Source: Pseudomonas sp. MWU16-30317
GTDB lineage: Bacteria; Pseudomonadota; Gammaproteobacteria; Pseudomonadales; Pseudomonadaceae
Length of the DNA stretch: 64,000 nt
Direction: 5' to 3'
Assembly: GCF_020515695.1 (NCBI RefSeq)
Contig: NZ_JAIWJA010000003.1
Span: 124,001-188,000 of the forward strand
Shown here: piece by piece, positions 1 through 7,730 of the stretch
How the letters are laid out: the number at the start of each line of letters is the position of its first letter
Numbering within the stretch: position 1 is the stretch's first letter
Notes under the pieces: generated by a model
Databases searched by the model: none
Seen by the model: the letters and a program-made list of their open reading frames with translations, nothing else
Told to the model about the DNA's origin: nothing
Made by a program: the position numbers and the translations under genes

Positions 1-2055
1 GGATGCCACCAGGTTGAGGTTGGCGGTGACATCGCTGTTGACCTCCAGCTCCATACCCTTGGAGCGGCTCTGCCCGACCTGGCGATAGGTGTTGCTAGTT
101 GAATCCAGGTAGGTGTCGTCTTTTTTCAGCAGGTCGTAGACGGACGCAGTGATCGAAGTGTTCCAGCCAATCGGCTCGATCTTCATCCCCACTTCGTACT
201 GGCGGCTGGTGATCGGATTGAGCGGCGCGCCGGCGTTGGAGATCTGCTGCACGGGCACGAATGCGGTCGAATAGCTGATGTACGGCGTGACACCGTTATC
301 GAAGGCGTACATCAAGCCGCCCTGATAGGTGAATTTCTTGTCGGTAGAACTGATATCGCTAGCGGGGCTGACCTTGTCGCGGAAATCACTGTCGACCCAG
401 TCCTGGCGCCCACCCAACAGCATGATCCAGTGGTCATACTTGCTGTGCAGCTGGGCATAAACCCCGTTCATCTCCTGATCGAGCAGGGTGTTCTGCACAT
501 GTACCGGCGTGGTGGGCGTGCGGGTATACACAGGGTTGAACACATTGATCACACCACCAAACCCAGCGTCCCAGTCCTGGTTGAACGCGGTGCGGTCATG
601 GCTGGCGCCAAGCAACAGAGTGTTATCCACAGGCCCGACGGCAAACTTCCCTTCCAGCTGGTTATCCACAGAGTAGACCGTCGACTCATTGTCCCGGTCA
701 TAGGCGGTCATGGTCACGTTGGTCCCGTAGCCACCGTTGTTCAGGGCGGTTGGCCAGGTCTCGTGGCGATCAATGCGCGATTCCATGAACCGCGAGTTCT
801 GGCGGAACTGCCAATCGTCATTGAAGCTGTGGACAAATTCGTACCCGGCGCTCCAGGTCTCGCGCTTGAAGTGGTTCCAGTCTGGATCGCCGAGCAGGGT
901 GTGTTTGCTCAGCTTGCCATTGGGGTTGTCCAGCAAGGTGCCGGCAGCGGGCAGGCCGAGCTCGAGATTGGTGTGGTCCTTCTGGTAGTTGGCCAGCAAG
1001 GTCAGGCTGTTGTAGTCGTCGAAGTTAAGGGTCATCGACGGCGCCACGTACAGGCGATCGTCCGGCACGTGATCGGTCTGGGTATCGGATTCGCGACCGA
1101 ACATGACCATGCGGCCCAGCACGGTGCCGCTGTCGTTCAGCGGCCCGGACACGTCGATGCCCAACTGCCGGCGATTGTTGCTGCCGTAGCTCAGTTGCAC
1201 CTCGCCCTGGGACTCGGTAGTTGGCCGTTTGCTGACCAGATTGACCAACCCGCCCGGCGCATTTTCGCCATAGAGAATGGATGACGGACCGCGGAAAATC
1301 TCTACCCGCTCCAGGCCATAGGGTTCGGTGGTGGTGTCGTAACGGTTGCCCTGCACCCGCAGGCCGTCGCGCAGCAGACCGTACCCATAATCGGTGGCGT
1401 TGAAGCCGCGGATAAAGAACAGGTCACCGGCCAGGCTGTCGCCCGCCGCGAAGGGCGGCGCGAAGATACCGGGCACGTAGCCGAGCACTTCGGTGAGGCT
1501 CTGGGATTTTTGGTCCTTCATACGCTGCGCGGTGACCACCGAGACCGAGCGCGGGGTCTCGGACAGCGCCGTACTGGTCTTGGTGGCGGCGCGACTGCGG
1601 TCGGCCTTGTAGCCTAGGTCAGGCTCGGCGTATTGCCCCTGTATCCCCGGGGTGGAGGAGTCGATACGGGTCGGCGCGAGATTGACCGCGTCACTGACGG
1701 GCACGGCTTGCAGGATATAACTGCCCGGCGCCTGACTGGCGGCCTGCAGCCCGGAGCCTTGCAGCAACGCGGCGAAGCCTTGGTCTATCGAATAACTGCC
1801 CTGCAGCCCCTCAGTGCGGCGATTGGCCGTCTGGCCGGGCGCGAACGAAAGGATCACATTGGCCGAGGCGGCGAACTGGCTCAGGGCCTTGTCCAATGGG
1901 CCGGCGCCGATGCTATAGCTCTGCGTTGCATTGGCGGCGTAGGCACTCCCGCTGAGCAGCGGCAACAGGCTGGCGCTACTTATCAACAGGCCGTAGGCGA
2001 CGCAGTGTCGGGAAAGATGCCGGCGGGCAGACAAAGTCACAGGGGGAAAGCGCAT
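1..2055 (-). CDS. TonB-dependent siderophore receptor with signalling domain, FpvA/FecA type (3' end outside window)
   Basis: This is an outer-membrane ferric-siderophore importer. The minus-strand frame is open for 685 codons from the ATG at 2055 to the window edge, so the last beta-strands and the stop codon are missing. Residues 1-40 form a signal peptide ending in GSAYA. Residues of roughly 45-115 fit an STN signalling domain (the Q-S-Y-S-I start, later GYVPGIF-type text), then a plug with the typical ETPRSVSVVTAQRMKDQ and RVEIFRGPSSILYGENAPGG motifs, then a beta-barrel. The STN domain marks it as a transducer type that signals through a FecR-like protein. The fecR- and fecI-like genes lie immediately upstream on the same strand, so this is a complete iron-responsive cell-surface signalling cassette. 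The cognate siderophore cannot be read from the sequence. Confidence 0.93.
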   Translation of the reverse strand, partial: MRFPPVTLSARRHLSRHCVAYGLLISSASLLPLLSGSAYAANATQSYSIGAGPLDKALSQFAASANVILSFAPGQTANRRTEGLQGSYSIDQGFAALLQGSGLQAASQAPGSYILQAVPVSDAVNLAPTRIDSSTPGIQGQYAEPDLGYKADRSRAATKTSTALSETPRSVSVVTAQRMKDQKSQSLTEVLGYVPGIFAPPFAAGDSLAGDLFFIRGFNATDYGYGLLRDGLRVQGNRYDTTTEPYGLERVEIFRGPSSILYGENAPGGLVNLVSKRPTTESQGEVQLSYGSNNRRQLGIDVSGPLNDSGTVLGRMVMFGRESDTQTDHVPDDRLYVAPSMTLNFDDYNSLTLLANYQKDHTNLELGLPAAGTLLDNPNGKLSKHTLLGDPDWNHFKRETWSAGYEFVHSFNDDWQFRQNSRFMESRIDRHETWPTALNNGGYGTNVTMTAYDRDNESTVYSVDNQLEGKFAVGPVDNTLLLGASHDRTAFNQDWDAGFGGVINVFNPVYTRTPTTPVHVQNTLLDQEMNGVYAQLHSKYDHWIMLLGGRQDWVDSDFRDKVSPASDISSTDKKFTYQGGLMYAFDNGVTPYISYSTAFVPVQQISNAGAPLNPITSRQYEVGMKIEPIGWNTSITASVYDLLKKDDTYLDSTSNTYRQVGQSRSKGMELEVNSDVTANLNLVAS

Positions 2056-2168
2056 GGTGGTTTTCGGCTCTGGAGGGGTGACAGATGTTCGCGTTGATCC
2101 GCGGTTATCTGTAGGGCCGCGCCAGCGTTGAAAAAGATAACCGGCCTGTGGATTATTTTTAGATCAAG

Positions 2169-2240
2169 CGCTTCGCAGGCAAGCCTTGCGCCCACAGAAG
2201 CGTGCCGGACGTTTGTAGTAGCAAGGTTTGCCCGCGAATA
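2169..2240. repeat. Pair of inverted REP-like elements
   Basis: Two diverged copies of the Pseudomonas REP core lie head to head between the receptor gene and the fecR-like gene. One reads in minus orientation at about 2169-2196 (core GGCAAGCCTTGCGCCCACAG) and one in plus orientation at about 2214-2240 (core TAGCAAGGTTTGCCCGCGAA). Similar pairs occur at 6.5, 20.7 and 46.5 kb. Confidence 0.7.
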
Positions 2241-2276
2241 GGCTCACCGCCAATCGTCCGCGAAGCTGTCCAGTGT

Positions 2277-3221
2277 TCAGCGATGCTTGATGCTGACCCA
2301 ATAGCGAGTGAAATAGCTGACGGTGATCGGCAGTGTCGCCTGCAGATTACTCAGCACCGCATCGCTGTCATTGACCTTGAAGGTCCCCGACACCCGCAGA
2401 CGTGCCGCTTGCGGCTCACAGCGCACGGAGCCCGGCCGGTAACGGTCCAGCTCCTCGGCGACCTCGCCAAGTGTGGCATCCAGCACGATCAACTGACCAT
2501 TGACCCAGGCCGCCTGGGACGCCGTATAGGGCTGATGAGGGGAGACATGCTGGCGGTCGAACTCCGCGCTTTCTCCGGCTTTCAGGCATTGACCGTCGGC
2601 CGGCGCATCCCGTGGCGACAGGCGTACCTGGTCTTCGAGCACGCCGACCCGAGTGGCTGTGGATAACTGCCGAACGGAAAAAACGGTCCCCAGGGCCTGC
2701 ACGCGGCCTTCGCGGGTTGCCACATACAGCGGGCGTCCATCACCGCGCTTACCGGTGCTGACCAGAATTTCACCCTGCTGCAACGTGATCAGTCGTTGCT
2801 GAGAATCGTAGGAGATATCCACAGCCGTATCGGTATTCAGCTCGACCCGGGTGCCGTCGGGCAGTTCGATCGAGCGGTGCGCGCCCACTGCGGTGCGGTA
2901 GTCAGCCCATAGCGCGCCGGGGCTGATGCGATCCTGCACGTTCCAGCCCAGGTAACCCGTGGCGCCCACCAAGGCGAGCAGCTTGAGCACCTGGCGGCGC
3001 TGCTGACCAGCCGACAACGCGCGGCGGCTGGCTTCGCGGGGCAGGGCGCCGAGATGGCGCTGCATCTGCTCCATTTGCTCCCACGCCAGGCGGTGCGCCG
3101 GGTCGCTGTCGAGCCAGCGTTGCCAGGCTTGGCGTTGCCGGTCGCTGGGCGCTTCGCTTTGAAACTGCACGTACCAGGTCGCAGCCGCTTCGACGATCTT
3201 GCGCTGTGGCAGGCTGGCCAT
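2277..3221 (-). CDS. FecR-like transmembrane sigma-factor regulator
   Basis: This 314-residue protein should sit in the inner membrane, bind the neighbouring ECF sigma factor and relay the occupancy signal from the TonB receptor. Residues of about 8-55 match the FecR N-terminal cytoplasmic region (W-rich, with QAWQRWLDSDPAHRLAWEQM). One hydrophobic segment lies near residues 80-96. The FecR periplasmic domain starts around 112 (RSIELPDGTRVELNTDTAV), and the C-terminal region near 235-310 would contact the receptor STN domain. It starts directly after the sigma gene (adjacent, no gap) and ends about 220 bp before the receptor gene. The family assignment is secure. Whether it acts as an anti-sigma or pro-sigma factor cannot be told. 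Confidence 0.93.
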   Translation of the reverse strand: MASLPQRKIVEAAATWYVQFQSEAPSDRQRQAWQRWLDSDPAHRLAWEQMEQMQRHLGALPREASRRALSAGQQRRQVLKLLALVGATGYLGWNVQDRISPGALWADYRTAVGAHRSIELPDGTRVELNTDTAVDISYDSQQRLITLQQGEILVSTGKRGDGRPLYVATREGRVQALGTVFSVRQLSTATRVGVLEDQVRLSPRDAPADGQCLKAGESAEFDRQHVSPHQPYTASQAAWVNGQLIVLDATLGEVAEELDRYRPGSVRCEPQAARLRVSGTFKVNDSDAVLSNLQATLPITVSYFTRYWVSIKHR

Positions 3222-3728
3222 TCAGGACGCCGCCATGATCAGCGTGCACTCGGTGAACGCACGGATCATGTGCTTCTTGACCGTGGTCAGGGATACATCG
3301 AGCTGGGCGGCAATCTGTTGATAAGTCAGCCCGTCGAGTTGCGACAACAGGAATATCCGCTGAGTGCGGGCGCCGAGCATCGCCAATGTTTTATCCACAG
3401 CCACCAGGGTGTCGAGAATAATGGCTTTGTCTTCTTCACTGGGGGCGACCTGTTCTGGGCGAGCGGCAAGGCTCTGCAGATAGGCCGACTCAATCGCCCG
3501 CCGGCGGTACCGATCGATTACCAGCCCACGGGCAACAGTGGCCAGATAATCCCGCGGCTCGCGGATCTGATCGGCGCTGCGCGAGCTGAGCATGCGCACG
3601 AAGGTATCGTGGGCGACATCGGCGGCATCGCTGGCGCAAGACAATCGTCCCCTCAGCCACCCTTGCAGCCAGTGGTGGTGCTGCTGATAGATACGCTGAA
3701 CAGCGTCGGTGTGGGGGAGAGAGGGCAT
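3222..3728 (-). CDS. FecI-like ECF sigma factor (iron-starvation type)
   Basis: This 168-residue RNA polymerase sigma factor has region 2 near residues 15-85 (ASDAADVAHDTFVRMLSSRS, RDYLATVARGLVIDRYRRR) and region 4 near 115-160 (FLLSQLDGLTYQQIAAQLDV followed by SLTTVKKHM). That order and length are typical of FecI/FpvI sigma factors. It is first in the fecI-fecR-receptor series and sits 14 bp behind a near-perfect Fur box, so it should be expressed when iron is scarce. Its target is presumably the downstream receptor gene. It could direct other genes outside the window. Confidence 0.94.
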   Translation of the reverse strand: MPSLPHTDAVQRIYQQHHHWLQGWLRGRLSCASDAADVAHDTFVRMLSSRSADQIREPRDYLATVARGLVIDRYRRRAIESAYLQSLAARPEQVAPSEEDKAIILDTLVAVDKTLAMLGARTQRIFLLSQLDGLTYQQIAAQLDVSLTTVKKHMIRAFTECTLIMAAS

Positions 3729-3741
3729 GGAAATAAGATAC

Positions 3742-3766
3742 GCTAATGATAATGCCTATTATTAGC
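3742..3766 (-). promoter_or_regulatory. Fur box upstream of the ECF sigma gene
   Basis: A 25-bp imperfect palindrome has perfect outer arms GCTAAT/ATTAGC and an inner AATGATAATG...TATTATT. This is close to the Fur consensus GATAATGATAATCATTATC. It lies 14-38 bp upstream of the sigma start codon at 3728, where bound Fur would block transcription in iron-replete cells. Confidence 0.8.
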
Positions 3767-3796
3767 TTTTGTTCATACATCTCACAATACCCTCGC

Positions 3797-5254
3797 TCAA
3801 ACGGCTTGCAGATGAAAGCGGAACACTGTCCCCGGCTGTATGGCCTCGATCAGGCGCACCTCGCTGCCATGCAACTGCAGCATCCGCTGAACGATGATCA
3901 AGCCCAGCCCGCCACTTTCTCCCGGCGCCCGCTGCAACGCCGAGGCCCTGGTGAATAAGCCCTTGCGCACCTGCGGTGACAGGCCTTGGCCGCTGTCCGC
4001 CACTTCAACCTGAACCCTGGGCAACTGCGCCTGCAGGCGCACCAGAATATGCGTGCCGGCCGGATTATGGCGGATGGCGTTGTCGAGCAGGTTGGTCAGC
4101 ACCCGCTCGATCATGCCCAGATCAGCGCGCACCGCTGGAAGCACGGGTGGCATTTCTACTGAGAGCCGCTGCTGCCGTGCCTCAGCCGCCAACTCGAATT
4201 TCTGCATCACATCCTGCACCAGGTCGGGCAGGGCGAAGGGTTCGAGTTCGGGATGCACCAGCCCGGACTCCAGGCGCGCCAGCTCGAACAATTCCTGAGC
4301 CAGGCGCCCGACCTTGCTGCTCTGGCCCAGGGCGATGTCCAGATAATGGCGACGTTCTTCGGGAGTCAGGGTCTGGTCCTTGAGGCGCAAGGTTTCGAGG
4401 TAGCCGTGCAAGGAGGTGAGCGGGGTGCGCAGGTCGTGGGAGATGTTGGCGACCATGTCCCGACGCTGCTGGTCCTGTGTGGACAGTTCACGCCATTGCG
4501 CGGTGATACGCTGGCCCATCTGCGCGAACGCCGCGCGCAGGGTCGATATTTCATCCCTGTGGACAAGTTCGCCGCCGCCCAGTGCAGCAGCGGCTTCACC
4601 ATGAGGATCAAAGTTACCCACCGCCTGGGTCAGATCGCGCAATGGCCGGGTAATCAGGCGGAATGCGATCAGGCCCATGATCAGACTGAACAGGGCCATA
4701 AGCGCCATTGCCCAAAGTGTCGCCCGCAGTACCGAGTCTGTGGATAACGCGGCCACCAGAGCATCCCGGGCCTCTCCCTGCAACACCACGTAAACATATC
4801 CGCCCTCACGGCCGTTGACCGTCACCGGGGCGGCGCTAAACACCTTTTGTACCTGTGGATTACGCGGATCATCACCCAGGATGGGTAGCGCCGCGCCGCT
4901 CAGATAACGGGTGATCGGCGCCAGGTTGACGCGTTCCAACTGCACCTTGCCCGGTGGCGCCGCGTTGCCGACGATTCTTCCGTCTTTGGCCAGCAAATAC
5001 ACCTCTACGGCCGGATTCACCGCCATCAGCTTGTCGAACAGACCGCGCACGGCTTCGGGTCGCCAGCCATCGACATCCATAAGCTGCGCGGTGTCGGCGA
5101 TGTGCGCGGCCAGCCCTGTGGACAACTTTTGCACCACCACTTGTTCATGGCGATTGCTGGCGCTGATCTGCAGCCACACCGACACCCCGCTGCACGCGAT
5201 CAGCAACAGGGCGAAGACCAGTGACAGACGCCGGGTCAGGCTGAGGCTTCTCAA
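3797..5254 (-). CDS. Sensor histidine kinase (HAMP-HisKA-HATPase)
   Basis: This 485-residue inner-membrane kinase has membrane segments near residues 7-27 and 178-200 flanking a periplasmic sensor region. A HAMP linker follows (RLITRPLRDLTQAVGNF), then a dimerisation/phosphoacceptor helix with His273 in NISHDLRTPLTSLHGYL. The ATP-binding domain has an N-box (LTNLLDNAIRH), a G1 box (VADSGQGL) and a G2-like box (GGLGLIIVQRML). The start overlaps the response-regulator stop by 4 bp, so the pair is translationally coupled. No ligand can be inferred. The order regulator-kinase and domain make-up fit the OmpR/EnvZ class. Confidence 0.94.
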   Translation of the reverse strand: MRSLSLTRRLSLVFALLLIACSGVSVWLQISASNRHEQVVVQKLSTGLAAHIADTAQLMDVDGWRPEAVRGLFDKLMAVNPAVEVYLLAKDGRIVGNAAPPGKVQLERVNLAPITRYLSGAALPILGDDPRNPQVQKVFSAAPVTVNGREGGYVYVVLQGEARDALVAALSTDSVLRATLWAMALMALFSLIMGLIAFRLITRPLRDLTQAVGNFDPHGEAAAALGGGELVHRDEISTLRAAFAQMGQRITAQWRELSTQDQQRRDMVANISHDLRTPLTSLHGYLETLRLKDQTLTPEERRHYLDIALGQSSKVGRLAQELFELARLESGLVHPELEPFALPDLVQDVMQKFELAAEARQQRLSVEMPPVLPAVRADLGMIERVLTNLLDNAIRHNPAGTHILVRLQAQLPRVQVEVADSGQGLSPQVRKGLFTRASALQRAPGESGGLGLIIVQRMLQLHGSEVRLIEAIQPGTVFRFHLQAV

Positions 5255-5982
5255 GAGGTGCCCTCGGCGCCGACCGCAGGCTGGGCGCTGAATTTATAGC
5301 CGCGGCCCCAGACCGTGAGGATGCGCTGGGGGTTGGCCGGGTCCGCTTCGATCTTGGTGCGTAGCCTATTGATGTGGGTGTTCACCGTGTGCTCGTAACC
5401 ATCGTGCTGGTAACCCCATACCTCGTTGAGCAGATCCATGCGCGAGAACACTTTGTCCGGGTGACGGGCGAAGAAGTACAGCAGGTCGAATTCCCGTGGC
5501 GTCAGGCCCAATGCCTTGCCATGCAGGAAAGACTCGCGGGCCAGCGGATCGATGGCCACGCCATGACTTTCCAGCAGGCCGGACTCCAGCCGGGCATTAC
5601 GGGCCAGTGCATCGGTGCGGCGCAACAGGGCACGTACCCTGGCCACCAGCTCGAGCATGGAAAACGGCTTGGCCAGGTAATCATCCGCGCCCAGTTCCAG
5701 GCCGAGGATGCGATGCACTTCGCTGGAACGGGCGCTGATAATGATGATCGGCGTGTAGCTGGCCATGGCCCGGGCGCGCTTGCAGATCTCCAGGCCGTCG
5801 ACGCCGGGCAGCATCAGGTCGAGCACCAGCGCGTCCCAGCTCTGCTGTTCCAGTAGTTGCATGCCTTTAGTGCCGTCGCTGGCGTGCTCGACCGCGTAAC
5901 CCTCGTCCTTGAGGTGCAGGCGCAACAAGTCGGCGATGTGTGCATCGTCTTCTACGATCAGTACCCGCTTGGTCCGCTCCAT
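5251..5982 (-). CDS. OmpR-family response regulator
   Basis: This 243-residue DNA-binding regulator is phosphorylated by the kinase encoded just downstream. The receiver domain shows acidic D12/D13 (VEDD), phospho-acceptor D55 (ALVLDLMLPG), S83 and K105 (YLAKPFS). The C-terminal winged helix has LTPREFDLLYFFARHPDKVF and the recognition region HTVNTHINRLRTKIE. The ATG at 5982 is preferred over one at 6024: the extra 14 residues precede the canonical receiver start, and an AGGCGA Shine-Dalgarno lies just before 5982. It is divergent from the MXKDX-repeat gene, which is a plausible target. Confidence 0.93.
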   Translation of the reverse strand: MERTKRVLIVEDDAHIADLLRLHLKDEGYAVEHASDGTKGMQLLEQQSWDALVLDLMLPGVDGLEICKRARAMASYTPIIIISARSSEVHRILGLELGADDYLAKPFSMLELVARVRALLRRTDALARNARLESGLLESHGVAIDPLARESFLHGKALGLTPREFDLLYFFARHPDKVFSRMDLLNEVWGYQHDGYEHTVNTHINRLRTKIEADPANPQRILTVWGRGYKFSAQPAVGAEGTS

Positions 5983-6138
5983 TCGCCTGATTCTCGCCTT
6001 TTTGGAAAAGCCCATTGTGGCCAAGATTGGCCTGGGGAGTTGTCACATTTAATTTAACTTTGCGTGAGGACTTGGCGAAGGGCGTGCGCCGACTATAGCG
6101 GCACGCCACCTGGCGCCATCGACCCTACGGAGAACAAC

Positions 6139-6435
6139 ATGAACACGCTGACTACTACCGCATTGACCCTGTTCCTGGCCATGGGGACCGCGAGTGTCTT
6201 CGCCGCCGACGCCATGAGCAAGGATGCCACGCCCCAGGGCGCCATGAGCAAAGACAACGGCAGCATGTCCAAAGATGCGATGCACAAGGACAGCATGAGT
6301 AAAGGTGCCATGAGCAAGGACGGCATGAAGAAAGATGCCCCCATGAGCAAGGACGGCATGAAGAAAGATGCCCCCATGAGCAAGGACGCGATGAGCAAGG
6401 ACAGCATGAAGAAAGATGCTATGCCTAAAGAGTAA
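6139..6435 (+). CDS. Exported MXKDX-repeat protein
   Basis: This 98-residue protein begins with a signal peptide (residues 1-22, cut near SVFA-AD). The rest is almost entirely a repeating pentapeptide of the form M-S/K-K-D-x (for example AMSKD, GMKKD, APMSKD). It matches the low-complexity 'pentapeptide MXKDX repeat' proteins seen in pseudomonads, whose function is unknown. The mature protein is rich in Met, Lys and Asp and has no Cys. The ATG at 6139 has a GGAG 8 bp upstream and gives a clean signal peptide; a further upstream in-frame ATG at 6064 does not. Periplasmic msrA follows 137 bp downstream, and a two-component system is divergent. Confidence 0.85.
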   Translation: MNTLTTTALTLFLAMGTASVFAADAMSKDATPQGAMSKDNGSMSKDAMHKDSMSKGAMSKDGMKKDAPMSKDGMKKDAPMSKDAMSKDSMKKDAMPKE

Positions 6436-6461
6436 TCGGCCCTGTGCAAGGCTTGCCGGGC

Positions 6462-6528
6462 TATTCGCGAGCAAGCTTTGCGCCTACAAGATTTGAGGAT
6501 CTGCGGGAGCAAGGCTCGCCCGCGAAGG
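6462..6528. repeat. Pair of inverted REP-like elements
   Basis: A minus-oriented copy (about 6462-6490, GCGAGCAAGCTTTGCGCCTA) and a plus-oriented copy (about 6504-6528, GGGAGCAAGGCTCGCCCGCG) separate the MXKDX gene from msrA. Confidence 0.75.
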
Positions 6529-6572
6529 TGCCTTCAACATCACTACTCATCCATTGCCCCGGAGCACCGCCC

Positions 6573-7280
6573 ATGAATCTGCCCCGCAACTGGCGCCGTT
6601 TAAGCAAACCCCTGCAGTGGAGCGCGTTCGCCACCGCGCTGTTGGGCGCGTCCATCGCCCATGCCGAACAAGCGGTCATCATCCCCGCCCCGGTGCAGGA
6701 TGAAACCCCCGGCAAAACTGTCCACAGTGAAACCGCCGTGTTCGCAGGCGGCTGCTTCTGGGGCGTGCAGGGCGTGTTCCAGCACGTCAATGGTGTGACC
6801 CAAGCGGTTTCCGGCTATGCCGGCGGCCAGGCGCAGACAGCCCACTATGAAGAAGTCGGCAGCGGTGAGACCGGGCATGCCGAGTCGGTACAGGTGACCT
6901 ACGACCCGAGCCAGGTCACTTATGGCCAGCTGCTGCAGATCTACTTTTCGGTGGTCCACGACCCCACCGAGCTGAATCGTCAGGGCCCGGATAGCGGCAC
7001 CCAGTATCGCTCGACGATATTCATCAGCGATGCCGGCCAGCGGCAGATCGCTCAGGCCTATATCACCCAGCTCAATGGCGCCAAGGCCTGGTCCAAACCG
7101 CTGGTGACTACTGTCGAGGACCTTAAGGGCTTCTATCCGGCCGAGGGTTACCACCAGGATTACCTGACCCAGCATCCCTACAGCCCCTACATCATGATCA
7201 ACGACCAGCCGAAGGTAGCCGCCCTCGAGGCCACGTTCAAAGACCGTTATCGCGACAAGCCGGTGCTGGTTAACCCCTGA
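6573..7280 (+). CDS. msrA: Peptide methionine sulfoxide reductase MsrA, exported form
   Basis: This enzyme reduces methionine-S-sulfoxide in proteins. The 235-residue product has an N-terminal signal peptide (about 1-31, ending IAHA), so it should act in the periplasm, unlike the common cytosolic MsrA. The catalytic Cys61 sits in AGGCFWGVQGVFQ. The family signatures GYAGG, HAESVQVTYDP and GTQYRSTIF are present, and a C-terminal tail carries YHQDYL. The ATG at 6573 has a GGAG 9 bp upstream. Its neighbour is an exported, Met-rich MXKDX protein, which makes a functional link through methionine oxidation attractive but unproven. Confidence 0.93.
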   Translation: MNLPRNWRRLSKPLQWSAFATALLGASIAHAEQAVIIPAPVQDETPGKTVHSETAVFAGGCFWGVQGVFQHVNGVTQAVSGYAGGQAQTAHYEEVGSGETGHAESVQVTYDPSQVTYGQLLQIYFSVVHDPTELNRQGPDSGTQYRSTIFISDAGQRQIAQAYITQLNGAKAWSKPLVTTVEDLKGFYPAEGYHQDYLTQHPYSPYIMINDQPKVAALEATFKDRYRDKPVLVNP

Positions 7281-7287
7281 TCAGCAT

Positions 7288-7312
7288 CGCCCCCGAGCAT
7301 TTTTCGGGGGCG
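7288..7312 (+). terminator. Hairpin terminator after msrA
   Basis: Perfect 9-bp arms CGCCCCCGA / TCGGGGGCG enclose a T-rich 7-nt loop, 8 bp after the msrA stop. There is no T tract after the stem, so efficiency is uncertain. Confidence 0.55.
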
Positions 7313-7339
7313 CCCCCCTCGCCATACCTCCCGAATTGC

Positions 7340-7640
7340 CAAATCTGTGGATTAAGCCCTGTGGAAAACCCCGTCTAAGCTCTGGTGATAACCAGGCTTC
7401 CTGGCTGTGGATGCCTACGCCTGTGCATAACCACCCATTTCATCCACAGGTTTAAGGCGTTTATCCCAAAGGCTCATTGGCACATGACCACAACCTTTTG
7501 AATCTCTGTACATCACGTAAATAGAGGGCTGTGTAGATCTATCCACAGAAAATGGCCTGTGTATAAATAAACATAAAAACAAAGCTTTAATAAATTTCTT
7601 TCTTTTTAATTTCTATTACTCTCGATTATCCACAGCTGGT
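7340..7640. other. AT-rich, DnaA-box-rich intergenic region before mnmG (origin-like)
   Basis: The 450-bp gap between msrA and mnmG contains no gene. It carries three exact TTATNCACA DnaA boxes: 7422-7430 (TGTGCATAA), 7558-7566 (TGTGTATAA) and 7626-7634 (TTATCCACA). It also has further one-mismatch TTATCCACA boxes at 7346-7354, 7360-7368, 7440-7448 and 7539-7547, plus weaker copies at 7406 and 7461. A very AT-rich run at about 7561-7625 lies between boxes. Boxes beside an AT-rich unwinding-like stretch next to mnmG is the architecture of the E. coli oriC locus. In Pseudomonas the mapped origin is normally next to dnaA, so origin activity is not claimed. Confidence 0.6.
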
Positions 7641-7730
7641 TATTTTTTGTGCAGACGGGTTCCTTAGACCGGGACCAAGCCCTATACTTGTCGGCTATCC
7701 CAATTACCCACAGAGACAGGCACGAGGTGC

